Positions 33,163 to 40,728 of a DNA stretch of 40,728 bases are shown one piece after another. The DNA is taken from the NCBI GenBank assembly GCA_020852835.1, contig JADZAC010000034.1, positions 1 through 40,728 on the forward strand, written 5' to 3'. Each line of letters begins with the position of its first letter. The stretch's first letter is position 1. The position numbers were made by a program, and so were the translations under genes. This stretch comes from Flavobacteriales bacterium. Lineage in GTDB: Bacteria; Bacteroidota; Bacteroidia; Flavobacteriales_F; PHOS-HE28. The notes beneath the pieces are model-generated. The model was not told the DNA's origin. It searched no databases and was given only the letters and a program-made list of their open reading frames with translations.

Positions 33163-35658
33163 TCACTTGCTTGCTTTTGCCTCCAAGCGCTTCATGGCTT
33201 CCAGGCCGCGCTGAAGGAATGCGCCGTACTCCTGGGCATCCGGCGTGTAGCCCACGGGATCGGTGAGCAATACGCCCTCCGGGCTCAGCAGCGCATAATA
33301 GGGCTGGCTGTTGTTGATGAAGGTTTCCGTTTGCAACGTGCTCCACTTGTTGCCCACGGTTTGCAGGCGCTTTTGTTTGCCGGCGCAAGTGGTGTAGTCT
33401 CGCTGCTCCTCGGCGGGCAAGGGGGTCTTGTCATCCACGTAGAGGGAGATCAGCACGTACTCCTTGTCGATCTGGCCATGCACACCCTTCACCGGCCACA
33501 CGTGTTCCTCCATTTTCCGGCAGTTCACGCACGCATAGCCCGTGAAATCCAGCAACACCGGCTTGCCCGTGGCCTTGGCCTGTGCCAGCCCCGCATCGAG
33601 GTCGTGGTAACAATCGAAACCGCTGGGGCACTCCTTGGGCATGATCCAACTGTAGCCCACCGGCGGGGCCAGGCCGCTCATGAGCTTGAGGGTGGTGAAG
33701 GTGTTGTTGGTCTTGTCCACCCGGAAGCCCAGGGCCAGATACACGGTGAAGGCGAGGAATGCGGCCGCAAAACCCCATCGCAGGGGCGAGATCTTCCTCA
33801 ACGGGCTGTCGTGCGGAAAGCGCAGCTTGCCCAACATATAGAGCGTTACCCCCAAGGCACAGAGCACCCACACCGCCATGAAGAGCTCATAGGGCACGAT
33901 CTGCCAGCCCTTCACGAGGTCGGCGTTGCTGAGGAATTTGAAGGCCAGCGCCACTTCGGCAAAGCCGAGCACCACTTTCACGCTGTTGAGCCAGCTGCCG
34001 GACTTGGGCAGGGAATTGAGCCAGCCGGGGAACATGGCGAAAAGCGCGAAGGGCAAAGCCAACGCGAGGCCGAAGGCGCCCATGCCCACGGTGAGCTGCC
34101 ACGCGCCGCCGTCACCCGTAAGCGCCCCGGCCAGCAGTGAGCCCAGGATGGGGCCGGTGCAGGAGAAGGAGACCAAGGCCAGGGTGAGGGCCATGAAGAA
34201 AATGCCGATGGCCCCGCCGAAACGGCTGGCGTTGCTGTCCATCTTGTTCACCCAGCTGGCGGGCAAGGTGATCTCGAAATAGCCGAAGAAGGAGACGGCG
34301 AATACCAGGAAGATCACGAAGAAGAAGATGTTCAGCCAAGGGTTGGTGCTGATCTCGTTGAAGATCTCCGGGTTGACGGAGCCCAGCAGGTGGAAGGGAA
34401 TGCTGAAGAGCAGGTAGATCGCCAGGATGAACGCGCCGTAGGTGATGGCGTTGCGCATGCCTTTGGCCTTGTCCTCACTGCCCTTGGTAAAGAAGCTCAC
34501 GGTGAGCGGGATCATGGGGAACACGCAGGGGGTGAGCAGCGCAAGCAGGCCGCCGGCGAAGCCGAGCAGGAAGATCTTCCACAACGATCCGCCCTTGCGC
34601 ACCTGGGTATCGATGGTCTCCGTGTTGCCGCGCAGCACGGGTGCATCGAGGTTCACCTTGGCCAGCTTCAGGTCGCAACCGGCACCGCCCGGTGCCGGCC
34701 CGTTCTGCCCTCCCACCACGGATGCCCCGGTGGCCGGAATGATGCTGAAGGGCAGCGGATCGGGGAAGATGCAGCGCGCGTTGTCGCAGGCCATGTATTC
34801 AATGGTGCCGTTGATGGGCTCCATGGGGTCGGCCACCTGCAGTTCGCGGCTGAAGGTGACCTCCTTGCCGTACTTGCGCACCCGGATGCCGAACAGCTCG
34901 TCCATGCCTTCGTGCATATACGGTCCGTTCTCCGCGGTTTTGCCCAACGGCACGGCAGTGCCGGCGGAATCGAAACGGATGACCGTGGGTATGGGCCCCT
35001 CGCCGAAGGACTCTTGGGAATACACGCTCCAAGCCTCCTCCATGGCGGCCTTGAGGTCCACGCGCCATTTTCCGCCACCGAGGTCGCTTGCTGTAACCGT
35101 CCACTTCACCGGATCAATGAGGCCTTCTTGTGGCGGGTTGGTGGCGTCGGCCTGTTTGATGGGCGTGCCGCTCATGGCGGACTTGCCCGTGGCGGGAACG
35201 ATGCTGAAGTAGACGGGATCGGGGAAGATGCAGGCCTCGTCGTTGCAGGTCATGAAATCGAAGCGGCCGGTAACGGGGCTTTCCGGCGCACTGGTGCGGA
35301 TGCGCTGGGTGAATCGGGCCTCCCCGGCAAACTTCTTCACCTTCATCTCGAAGATGGGGTCCATGCCTTCCTTCACATGCGGCCCGGCCTCTGCGGTCTT
35401 TCCATCCAGGGTGAACGAGGGCAGGGTATCGAAGGCGAAGGTGGTGGGCATGGGCCCGGCATCACCGAAGTGTTGCTGGGAGTACACGTACCAACCTGGG
35501 TCGGCTTTGGCCGTGAACACGATGTCCCACAGGTCCTTGCCCTGTGCGGTGGCGGAAATGGACCACTTGACGGGGTCCAACGGCGCAGGGGCGGCGTTCT
35601 GCTGGGCGTTGAGGGCAAGCGATGCCAGGGCAAAGGATACTACGGCTATCGATCTCAT
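33163..35658 (-). CDS. dsbD: DsbD-type thiol:disulfide interchange protein with two N-terminal DsbD-like domains
   Basis: An 831-residue inner-membrane protein that carries electrons from cytoplasmic thioredoxin to periplasmic thiol proteins. A signal peptide (1-19) leads into two tandem N-terminal domains: the first with the cysteine pair CNDEAC (138-143) and the second with CDNARC (291-296), each followed by IFPDP. The eight-helix central domain has [15 protein letters not shown] (Cys378) and [10 protein letters not shown] (Cys500), the TM redox pair. The C-terminal thioredoxin domain has [10 protein letters not shown] (Cys710/713). Classical DsbD has a single N-terminal domain, so this one is duplicated. 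A third copy is encoded separately 2 nt upstream, so the two genes are coupled. Confidence 0.92.
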   Translation of the reverse strand: MRSIAVVSFALASLALNAQQNAAPAPLDPVKWSISATAQGKDLWDIVFTAKADPGWYVYSQQHFGDAGPMPTTFAFDTLPSFTLDGKTAEAGPHVKEGMDPIFEMKVKKFAGEARFTQRIRTSAPESPVTGRFDFMTCNDEACIFPDPVYFSIVPATGKSAMSGTPIKQADATNPPQEGLIDPVKWTVTASDLGGGKWRVDLKAAMEEAWSVYSQESFGEGPIPTVIRFDSAGTAVPLGKTAENGPYMHEGMDELFGIRVRKYGKEVTFSRELQVADPMEPINGTIEYMACDNARCIFPDPLPFSIIPATGASVVGGQNGPAPGGAGCDLKLAKVNLDAPVLRGNTETIDTQVRKGGSLWKIFLLGFAGGLLALLTPCVFPMIPLTVSFFTKGSEDKAKGMRNAITYGAFILAIYLLFSIPFHLLGSVNPEIFNEISTNPWLNIFFFVIFLVFAVSFFGYFEITLPASWVNKMDSNASRFGGAIGIFFMALTLALVSFSCTGPILGSLLAGALTGDGGAWQLTVGMGAFGLALALPFALFAMFPGWLNSLPKSGSWLNSVKVVLGFAEVALAFKFLSNADLVKGWQIVPYELFMAVWVLCALGVTLYMLGKLRFPHDSPLRKISPLRWGFAAAFLAFTVYLALGFRVDKTNNTFTTLKLMSGLAPPVGYSWIMPKECPSGFDCYHDLDAGLAQAKATGKPVLLDFTGYACVNCRKMEEHVWPVKGVHGQIDKEYVLISLYVDDKTPLPAEEQRDYTTCAGKQKRLQTVGNKWSTLQTETFINNSQPYYALLSPEGVLLTDPVGYTPDAQEYGAFLQRGLEAMKRLEAKASK

Positions 35659-35660
35659 TG

Positions 35661-36134
35661 CTACTGAATGATGGAAGGGATGGGCAAGGAAAAAGGGATG
35701 TTCCGCGGCGGCAGGCAGGTTCTATCGTTGCACGCCATGTACGCCACGGTTCCGTTGATGGTGAACCGGCCCGGTGTATTGCGCATGACCTGTTGGACAA
35801 AGGTGGCAACGCCACCGTGGTAGCGGACCTTCATGGCGAAGTTGGGGTCGTCGGCTTCCACCGGCGGTGGTTCCGTAGGCGTACCGATCACGCGGTAGTC
35901 TTCATCCACGGCGATGTGCACCTCGGTGGGCAAGGGCCCTTGGTCACTGGGCAGCTGGAGCGCATAAATGTGCCAGCCCGGTTCGCAAGTGGCCTGCAAC
36001 TGCACTTGCACGGTGTCGCCACCAGCGGGCATTGCCGCAAAGGCCCAAGTAACCGGGTTGCCGGCCCGGGCTTGCATCAGGGCGCCGAGCATGGGCACCA
36101 GCAGCAAGAAGCGGAGCTGGGGGTACTTGGGCAT
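35661..36134 (-). CDS. Stand-alone DsbD N-terminal-like periplasmic protein
   Basis: A 157-residue exported protein with a signal peptide ([16 protein letters not shown]) and one DsbD-alpha-like immunoglobulin fold. It shows [20 protein letters not shown] near 53, the counterpart of [10 protein letters not shown] in the DsbD protein downstream, and a Cys pair [15 protein letters not shown] near 135-140, aligned with [15 protein letters not shown] there. It lacks any membrane or thioredoxin part. It ends 2 nt before the dsbD ATG. It probably shuttles reducing power from DsbD to specific periplasmic partners, an inference from domain and position. A TAGTTTTG box ends 4 nt before the ATG at 36134. 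Confidence 0.85.
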   Translation of the reverse strand: MPKYPQLRFLLLVPMLGALMQARAGNPVTWAFAAMPAGGDTVQVQLQATCEPGWHIYALQLPSDQGPLPTEVHIAVDEDYRVIGTPTEPPPVEADDPNFAMKVRYHGGVATFVQQVMRNTPGRFTINGTVAYMACNDRTCLPPRNIPFSLPIPSIIQ

Positions 36135-36138
36135 GGTC

Positions 36139-36146
36139 CAAAACTA
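36139..36146 (-). promoter_or_regulatory. TAGTTTTG promoter box before the DsbD-like domain gene
   Basis: An exact TAnnTTTG match whose last base is separated from the ATG by 4 nt. With the usual -7 geometry the transcript would begin at or beside the A of the ATG, making it leaderless. It lies in the 66-nt gap after tilS. Confidence 0.6.
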
Positions 36147-36200
36147 CCCCAGCGGCAGCTGAAAAAGCGCAGCGGATCGTGCCCAAGATTGTGATCCTTG

Positions 36201-37541
36201 TCACCAAGTTGAATGATCCAGCCGCAGTACCTGCCGCGTACCGGGCCCCGGCGCGAAGCCTTCGGCCACGCGGTGGCCCACCAGCCATACCACGCGTTCA
36301 CCGCTGGTGAGCACATAGCTGCCCGCTTTGCTTTGGGCCGGCACGTGTGCATCGATGAGCATGTCGCTGATGAGCTTGGAGCCCTTGAGGCCGATGGGCC
36401 GCATGCGGTCGCCGCGGCGCCATGGGCGCAACACCAGGGGTGCTTCCAATCGGGCCAGGTCCAACCAAGCGGTGCCCATGCCTTGGCCCAGGTCAATTTG
36501 GTCCGGTTGGCACAGGCTCCACCGGAAGGGCCCGGCAGTTCCGCTGAATGGTGGGGAGAGGTCCACCGGATAAATGGGAAAGCCGACCGTGCCCTGCTGC
36601 ACGGACAAGTTGTCCCGTTCCACCATCAGTTGGTAGCTTCCAGCTTGGAATCCTGTGCCCGTAGCACCTTGGTCAATGGCTTCAAGCAGTTGGTCCAACA
36701 GGTCCGGGTGGGGATGCACCGGGTCCAACAACCGCAGCAAGAGCAGCCTTGGCGCCACGCTGTGGCGGATCAACGATAGGGGGATGCTCCTGCCGCCGTT
36801 CGGGCCGGGCACCACACCCTGTACTTCTTGATCCATGCCCAGCCGGGCGGCAAGGTGCAGCTCCCTCAACAACCCGGCGCCCCGGGCCAAGGTGGTCCGC
36901 GCTCCCGGCCGCAGTTCTTCCATCAACGGCAGCAGTTCATGGCGTACGCGGTTGCGGAGGTACTTGGGGTCGGAGTTGCTGGCATCCTCGCGGAAGCTGA
37001 TCCCGTTGCGCAGGGCATGCTCGCGGATCGCCGCCCGGCCCGTGCACAGCAACGGCCTCACGATCCGGCCTTCGGGCAATTGCGTCACGGGCGGGATCCC
37101 GCTCCAGCCCTTGGGGCCAATGCCCCGAAGCAGGTGGAGCAGCAAGGTTTCTGCGGCATCATCGCCATGGTGGCCCAAGGCGATCACTTCGGGGCCTTCG
37201 CACAGCAGTTCCTTGAACCAGGCATAGCGCAGGCTGCGTGCGGCCATTTGCACGGACAAGCCCTTGCCCGCCGCTTGGACATCCACGCGCACCGAACGGA
37301 AAGGCACGCCGAGCGTGCGCGCGGCCTCCTCCACGAACAAGCGGTCCCGGTCGCTTTCCGCCCCCCGGAGGCCGTGGTCCACGTGGGCCACGTGGCAGGG
37401 ATGGCCCAAGGCGTGCATCACCCGCAGCAGCACCATGCTGTCCACGCCTCCGCTCACGGCCACCCATAAGGGTTCGCCCGGCCCGAGCATGTTTTCCCGG
37501 CGGATGCACCTGCGCACTTCAGCAAGCATGGCCCAACGCAT
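36201..37541 (-). CDS. tilS: tRNA(Ile)-lysidine synthase
   Basis: A 446-residue N-type ATP pyrophosphatase that modifies C34 of tRNA-Ile(CAU) to lysidine, so that it reads AUA. The PP-loop VAVSGGVDSMVLLRVMHALG is at about 27-46. HVAHVDHGLRGAESDRD and ALGHHGDDAAETLLLHLLRG follow, all standard for TilS. The C-terminal domain has RPWRRGDRMRPIGLKGSKLI near 372, which binds tRNA. The gene is essential in most bacteria. Its ATG at 37541 overlaps the pabB stop by 23 nt, so it is translated after pabB; a second ATG at 37529 also lies within the overlap. The normal length and full motif set indicate an active enzyme. Confidence 0.96.
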   Translation of the reverse strand: MRWAMLAEVRRCIRRENMLGPGEPLWVAVSGGVDSMVLLRVMHALGHPCHVAHVDHGLRGAESDRDRLFVEEAARTLGVPFRSVRVDVQAAGKGLSVQMAARSLRYAWFKELLCEGPEVIALGHHGDDAAETLLLHLLRGIGPKGWSGIPPVTQLPEGRIVRPLLCTGRAAIREHALRNGISFREDASNSDPKYLRNRVRHELLPLMEELRPGARTTLARGAGLLRELHLAARLGMDQEVQGVVPGPNGGRSIPLSLIRHSVAPRLLLLRLLDPVHPHPDLLDQLLEAIDQGATGTGFQAGSYQLMVERDNLSVQQGTVGFPIYPVDLSPPFSGTAGPFRWSLCQPDQIDLGQGMGTAWLDLARLEAPLVLRPWRRGDRMRPIGLKGSKLISDMLIDAHVPAQSKAGSYVLTSGERVVWLVGHRVAEGFAPGPGTRQVLRLDHSTW

Positions 37542-38901
37542 TCAGAATGGAGCGGGCCTTGTGCTCGCACTCCTCCCATTCCTGTTCCGGCTTGCTGGCG
37601 GCGGTGATGGCCCCGCCGGAAATGAGCGAAGCGCGCCCCGTGACGGCATTCCACGTTACCGTGCGGATCACCACGTTGAGGTCGGCCGTGCCATCGGGCA
37701 GGAAGTAGCCGATGGTCCCGCTGAAGAGCCCGCGGCGCATGTCCTCGGCCTCGTCGATGAGCTCCATGGCCCGCACCTTGGGCGCCCCGGTCATGCTGGC
37801 CATGGGGAACATGGCGCGCAACAGGTCCATCGGCGCAGTGCCCGGGCGCAGCCGTGCGCTGGCGGTGCTCACCATTTGATGCACGTTGGGATAGCTTTTA
37901 ATGGCGCAAAGTTCATCCACCTGCACCGTGCCCGGCAGGGCGATGCGGCCAAGGTCGTTGCGGGCCACGTCCAAGGCCATGATGTTCTCGCTGCGTTCCT
38001 TGGGGTCATGGGCAAGTTCGGCTGCCAGCGCCGCATCGTCGGCCACGTCTTTTCCACGCGGCCTGGTGCCCTTCATGGGCTGGGTGATGATGCGGTCTTT
38101 CTCCAGGCGGAGAAACCGCTCGGGGCTGGCGCATAGCGCGAAGTTTTCGCCATGGCGCAGAAACGCCGAGAATGGGGCATCGGCATAGTTCAGGAGCCGG
38201 GCGAAGGCGCTGTACGGGTCAAGATCGGGAAGGTGCGCTGTGCGCCGGGTACAGAAGTTCACTTCATAGATATCGCCCCATTGGATGCTTCCCAACAGGC
38301 GCTTCACCTGGGCCAAGTAGCGCTCCTTCGGGGTGGTGCGCGCCCAAATTGCACCGGCCATGGGAGGCGGCGGTCCGGGATCGCTGATCAACGACCTCAG
38401 CAGGAGCTCCCCTTCCCCTGCCCGTTCTGCCGGAGCCTCCAATACGGCCTTGCCCTTCCCCAGCTTCACCAGGAACTGCGGCCCCCACCAGGCCGAGGCG
38501 GCAAAACCATCCTCCTCCGGATGCCGGCTCCGCAGGTGCTCAAACCGGTTCTTCAGGTCGTAGCCGGCATAGCCAACGCAAGGCGCCCCCACTGCCCAAG
38601 GCTCCGTACGTTCACCAACCTCCTGGTCGCAGCCCACGCCGATCAACCATTGGTCCAGATCACCGATGCGCCGGGCCACCACCTGCTTATATGGCTGGAG
38701 CGCATGCCAGTTGAGGGTTCCGTTCCAAGGCAAGTCCATGGCTGCTGGGAGCGGTGCAAGAATACGGTTGAAGCCCATGCGGACCCACGGCACTTCCGCG
38801 CGTTGTCTTCCGCAGCGGCCCGGTAAAATTTCATGCTCCCGGAAATTGAACTGTTGCACGATGTTTCCCGTGCCAAGGCCGCCGGGCGTTGTATTGCGCA
38901 T
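37519..38901 (-). CDS. pabB: Aminodeoxychorismate synthase component I
   Basis: A chorismate-utilising enzyme that makes 4-amino-4-deoxychorismate, the precursor of p-aminobenzoate and folate. The start is uncertain: 38901 gives 460 residues, but ATGs at 38778 and 38739 are possible and the first 40 residues here look poorly conserved. Motifs include GYAGYDLKNRFEHL, the chorismate-binding block GTRPRGKDVADDAALAAELA, RSENIMALDVARNDLGRI, SYPNVHQMVSTASARL and MFPMASMTGAPKVRAMELI, all usual for PabB. A partner amidase (pabA) is not in view. Anthranilate synthase component I (TrpE) is less likely because no trp genes are nearby. tilS overlaps its 3' end by 23 nt. Confidence 0.9.
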   Translation of the reverse strand: MRNTTPGGLGTGNIVQQFNFREHEILPGRCGRQRAEVPWVRMGFNRILAPLPAAMDLPWNGTLNWHALQPYKQVVARRIGDLDQWLIGVGCDQEVGERTEPWAVGAPCVGYAGYDLKNRFEHLRSRHPEEDGFAASAWWGPQFLVKLGKGKAVLEAPAERAGEGELLLRSLISDPGPPPPMAGAIWARTTPKERYLAQVKRLLGSIQWGDIYEVNFCTRRTAHLPDLDPYSAFARLLNYADAPFSAFLRHGENFALCASPERFLRLEKDRIITQPMKGTRPRGKDVADDAALAAELAHDPKERSENIMALDVARNDLGRIALPGTVQVDELCAIKSYPNVHQMVSTASARLRPGTAPMDLLRAMFPMASMTGAPKVRAMELIDEAEDMRRGLFSGTIGYFLPDGTADLNVVIRTVTWNAVTGRASLISGGAITAASKPEQEWEECEHKARSILNALGHAC

Positions 38902-39024
38902 CCGCAACGGCCTGTTGCCTTTCCCAAGAAAAATACATGCGGCCTCCGGGAGGATCAAGTTAAAAGTACCTCGCGCGCGTACGAACCTCCTTGGCAACTA
39001 GTTGCATTTCGGGAAAAGAGCCGC

Positions 39025-39032
39025 TATTTTTG
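39025..39032 (+). promoter_or_regulatory. TATTTTTG promoter box with a -33 TTG element
   Basis: An exact TAnnTTTG match with a TTG at 39002-39004, 20 nt upstream. The spacing fits the known TTG/TAnnTTTG promoter of Bacteroidota. It serves the secreted protein that starts at 39056, with a leader of about 15-20 nt. This is the best two-element promoter in the window. Confidence 0.65.
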
Positions 39033-39055
39033 ATCATACCTGATGCAATTACCCC

Positions 39056-40432
39056 ATGCACAGAACCCTGCCCCTGATATTTGGTATATGTTCAGCCGTG
39101 TTGTGCTATGGCCAGGCTGCACGGTTGGTGTTCGATGGAACCGGCCCTGCCTTGGGCCAGCACCCGTATGTGGTATTCAATCCCGACCCCGACCTGGTCA
39201 CCAACCCCGGCGCCTATCTCGTGATCGGCAATTCCAACGCCAACGCGATCACCTTCACCGGTTCATTGACGGCCAGCACGCCCATCATTAAAAGCGAAGC
39301 AGAACAAAACAAGGTGCGCTGGGCCACAGGAACGGCCACGGGCACCTACGTACTGCCCTATTCCACAGGCGGCTGGGCACCGGATGCGGCAATGCCCCTC
39401 ACCGTGGCGATCACCACGGCCGGCTCCGGGGGTGCCGCTCCATCGCTCATCTTCTCCACGTTCAACAGCTTGGGCAAAACCACCGGAGGGCCCGTGGCCA
39501 CCGGCTGGAACAACAACAACTACCGGCCATCGGATGTGACGCACATGAACGACATGCCGACGGGATCGGTGAACAATTCATCCAATGCCATCGACCGGTT
39601 CTGGACCATTGATGCCAGCGAGGGCGGCTATGCTTACGGCACCCGGCCCACGGTGAACATCACCTTCGGATTCGACCCGAGAGAGACGGACGTCAACGGT
39701 GGCAATACCGCAGCCTTGTACACCACCAACAACAACCTGGTGGCCCAGCGTTTCAATGCGGGAACCAACCAGTGGTACGACATAGCGCCGCTGGGCACGC
39801 AAACAGGCAATACCGTGGGCGGAGTAACGCCCAGCGCCGCGAACTTCTTCCGCAGTTGGACCCTCTCCAACAAGAACCTGCCGTTGCCCATCCAGCTGGT
39901 CAAATGGGAAGGGCGTTGCACGGGGAATGTGGTGGAACTGAATTGGACCACCGCCAGCGAGCAGGACAATGCGTACTTCACCATAGAGAAAAGCCGCGAT
40001 GGCGCGGATTGGGCCGCGATCGGCACGGTGGAAGGTGCTGGCAACAGCAGCAGCATGATCGGGTACGGCTTCACCGACCATGACGCCCAAAGCCTTGCCT
40101 ACTACCGCTTGCGCCAAACCGACATCAATGGCACCACCACCGTGAGCAACACCGTGGCGGTGGGCTGCGGCGAGGGCCACGGTACGGCCATCGTGAACGC
40201 CTGGGACGACGGCGGCCACCTCAACCTGGTGGTTTCCTCCACCACCGATGGCCTCTTTGACCTGGTGCTGATGGATGCCCAAGGCAAGGTGATGGCCGCA
40301 CGTACCTCCCAGCTGATCGTTAGCGGCACCACCACCTTGCGCCTGGAAACGCAACCCATCGCCACCGGCATTTACGTGGTGCAGTTGTACAACGCGGCCC
40401 ACAGCATGAGCCGCAGGGTGCACTTGGATTAA
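39056..40432 (+). CDS. Secreted surface protein with type A-like sorting domain
   Basis: A 458-residue protein. The signal peptide (LPLIFGICSAVLCYGQ) is followed by a beta-rich N-terminal domain rich in Thr, Asn and Gly (NANAITFTGSLTASTPIIKS and ATGTATGTYVLPYSTGG), then by a segment IQLVKWEGRCTGNVVELNWT with TASEQDNAYFTIEKSRDGAD, which is the fibronectin-like module that often precedes T9SS tails. The last 80 residues have a type A sorting pattern (FDLVLMDAQGKVMAARTSQL, ATGIYVVQLYNAAHSMSRRV). The product should be exported by Sec and moved across the outer membrane by the T9SS. No catalytic motif seen. It has its own promoter and a terminator-like hairpin after it. Confidence 0.85.
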   Translation: MHRTLPLIFGICSAVLCYGQAARLVFDGTGPALGQHPYVVFNPDPDLVTNPGAYLVIGNSNANAITFTGSLTASTPIIKSEAEQNKVRWATGTATGTYVLPYSTGGWAPDAAMPLTVAITTAGSGGAAPSLIFSTFNSLGKTTGGPVATGWNNNNYRPSDVTHMNDMPTGSVNNSSNAIDRFWTIDASEGGYAYGTRPTVNITFGFDPRETDVNGGNTAALYTTNNNLVAQRFNAGTNQWYDIAPLGTQTGNTVGGVTPSAANFFRSWTLSNKNLPLPIQLVKWEGRCTGNVVELNWTTASEQDNAYFTIEKSRDGADWAAIGTVEGAGNSSSMIGYGFTDHDAQSLAYYRLRQTDINGTTTVSNTVAVGCGEGHGTAIVNAWDDGGHLNLVVSSTTDGLFDLVLMDAQGKVMAARTSQLIVSGTTTLRLETQPIATGIYVVQLYNAAHSMSRRVHLD

Positions 40433-40457
40433 AGGAAAAGGGGTGATGGCCGGCACG

Positions 40458-40488
40458 AGCGGGGCCGCCCGGATCTGGCGGCCCCGCT
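40458..40488. terminator. Perfect 12-bp hairpin between convergent genes
   Basis: AGCGGGGCCGCC at 40458-40469 pairs perfectly with 40477-40488 around a 7-nt loop. It lies between the stops of the surface protein (40432) and the minus-strand gene (40515), so it can serve both. Only a short T-run (GTTTCC) follows on the plus strand. Confidence 0.65.
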
Positions 40489-40514
40489 GCCGTTTCCGCG
40501 TTTGCGTCCATGCC

Positions 40515-40728
40515 TCACCGCGCCACTTTTACCGCCCGCTGCACCACCACGGCACCGTCCAGCAGGTAGGTGCACAGGTAGGTGCCCACCGCCAGCTTGC
40601 TGGTGTTCCACGTGTAGCGGTATGCACCCGGCTCGGCCATTTCCTCGCGTAGCGTGCCCAAGGGCTTGCCGTCCAGGGTGGCCACTTGCAGCACCACCTT
40701 GCCTGCCTGCGGCACGTAGTATGCCCAC
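40515..40728 (-). CDS. C-terminal end of a secreted protein, cut by the window edge
   Basis: The frame is open to the right edge of the window, so the N-terminal part is missing. The last 70 residues read W-A-Y-Y-V-P at the edge, then AGKVVLQVATLDGKPLGTLR, EPGAYRYTWNTSKLAVGTYL and AVKVAR at the end. This resembles the FlgD Ig-like/type A sorting domains at the end of T9SS cargo proteins: Y-x-V-P, a strand with DGKPLG, then W-x-x-S-K-L-A-x-G-x-Y. It is probably the sorting tail of a large surface or secreted enzyme. The TGA at 40517-40515 ends it. Confidence 0.7.
   Translation of the reverse strand, partial: WAYYVPQAGKVVLQVATLDGKPLGTLREEMAEPGAYRYTWNTSKLAVGTYLCTYLLDGAVVVQRAVKVAR

Noticed and set aside
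1..40728. CRISPR array, prophage or IS transposase
   Set aside because: No regularly spaced direct repeats, no phage structural or integrase gene, and no transposase motif were found on either strand.

Overview
The window looks like a chromosomal segment of a GC-rich member of the Bacteroidota, probably a Flavobacteriales-type lineage; that placement is an inference. The evidence is type IX secretion-style C-terminal domains on at least two proteins, a DUF2795-like protein, a long SecA with the Bacteroidota-type insertion and a C-terminal zinc motif, almost no Shine-Dalgarno sequences, and a recurring TAnnTTTG or TAnnTTCG box just upstream of start codons. Coding density is high. I see no prophage, IS transposase, CRISPR array or rRNA.

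Layout. 1-379 holds no gene but is rich in hairpins. 380-2176 (minus) carries an acyl-CoA dehydrogenase and a toxin-antitoxin pair whose ParE-like toxin has an amber codon at position 6. 2406-8076 (plus) carries anmK, an unusual Glu/Leu/Phe/Val dehydrogenase, an ExbB-ExbD-TonB set and folC. 8281-10796 (plus) is a two-gene secreted or surface unit: a lipoprotein whose signal peptide seems to be split by a 1-nt frameshift, and a protein with a sorting domain. Two tRNA-Val genes lie on the minus strand at 10932-11093. 11211-14016 holds two polytopic GT-C/GT87-like membrane proteins. 14104-16812 holds an ECF sigma factor, a 53-residue basic protein, a methyltransferase, a PduO-type adenosyltransferase and a small acidic DUF2795-like protein closed by a strong terminator.

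17181-26479 (plus) is the most striking part. It is a tightly packed three-gene cluster of about 9.3 kb: an outer-membrane beta-barrel, a 2005-residue secreted multidomain protein with a cysteine-rich C-terminus, and a secreted fibronectin-III-like repeat protein. The gaps are 2 and 3 nt. This is my best candidate for an undescribed cell-surface or export system. secA follows directly at 26678-30040.

30107-38901 (minus) is a run of seven genes: pabB, tilS, a stand-alone DsbD N-terminal-like domain, a DsbD with two tandem copies of that domain, a gmhA-like isomerase, a ComM/YifB-like ATPase and a TonB C-terminal-domain protein. pabB and folC both serve folate synthesis but lie far apart. The right end has a T9SS-type surface protein and, converging on it across a perfect 12-bp hairpin, the 3' end of another secreted protein cut by the window edge.

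Intergenic repeats fall into several families: GTAGTTCGT-type hairpins in the first 2.4 kb, a CACGGAT-type inverted repeat between tonB and folC, and a 23-nt tandem repeat before gmhA. The cell-envelope theme is strong throughout: TonB energisation, SecA, T9SS cargo, disulfide reduction, peptidoglycan recycling and glycosyltransferases.
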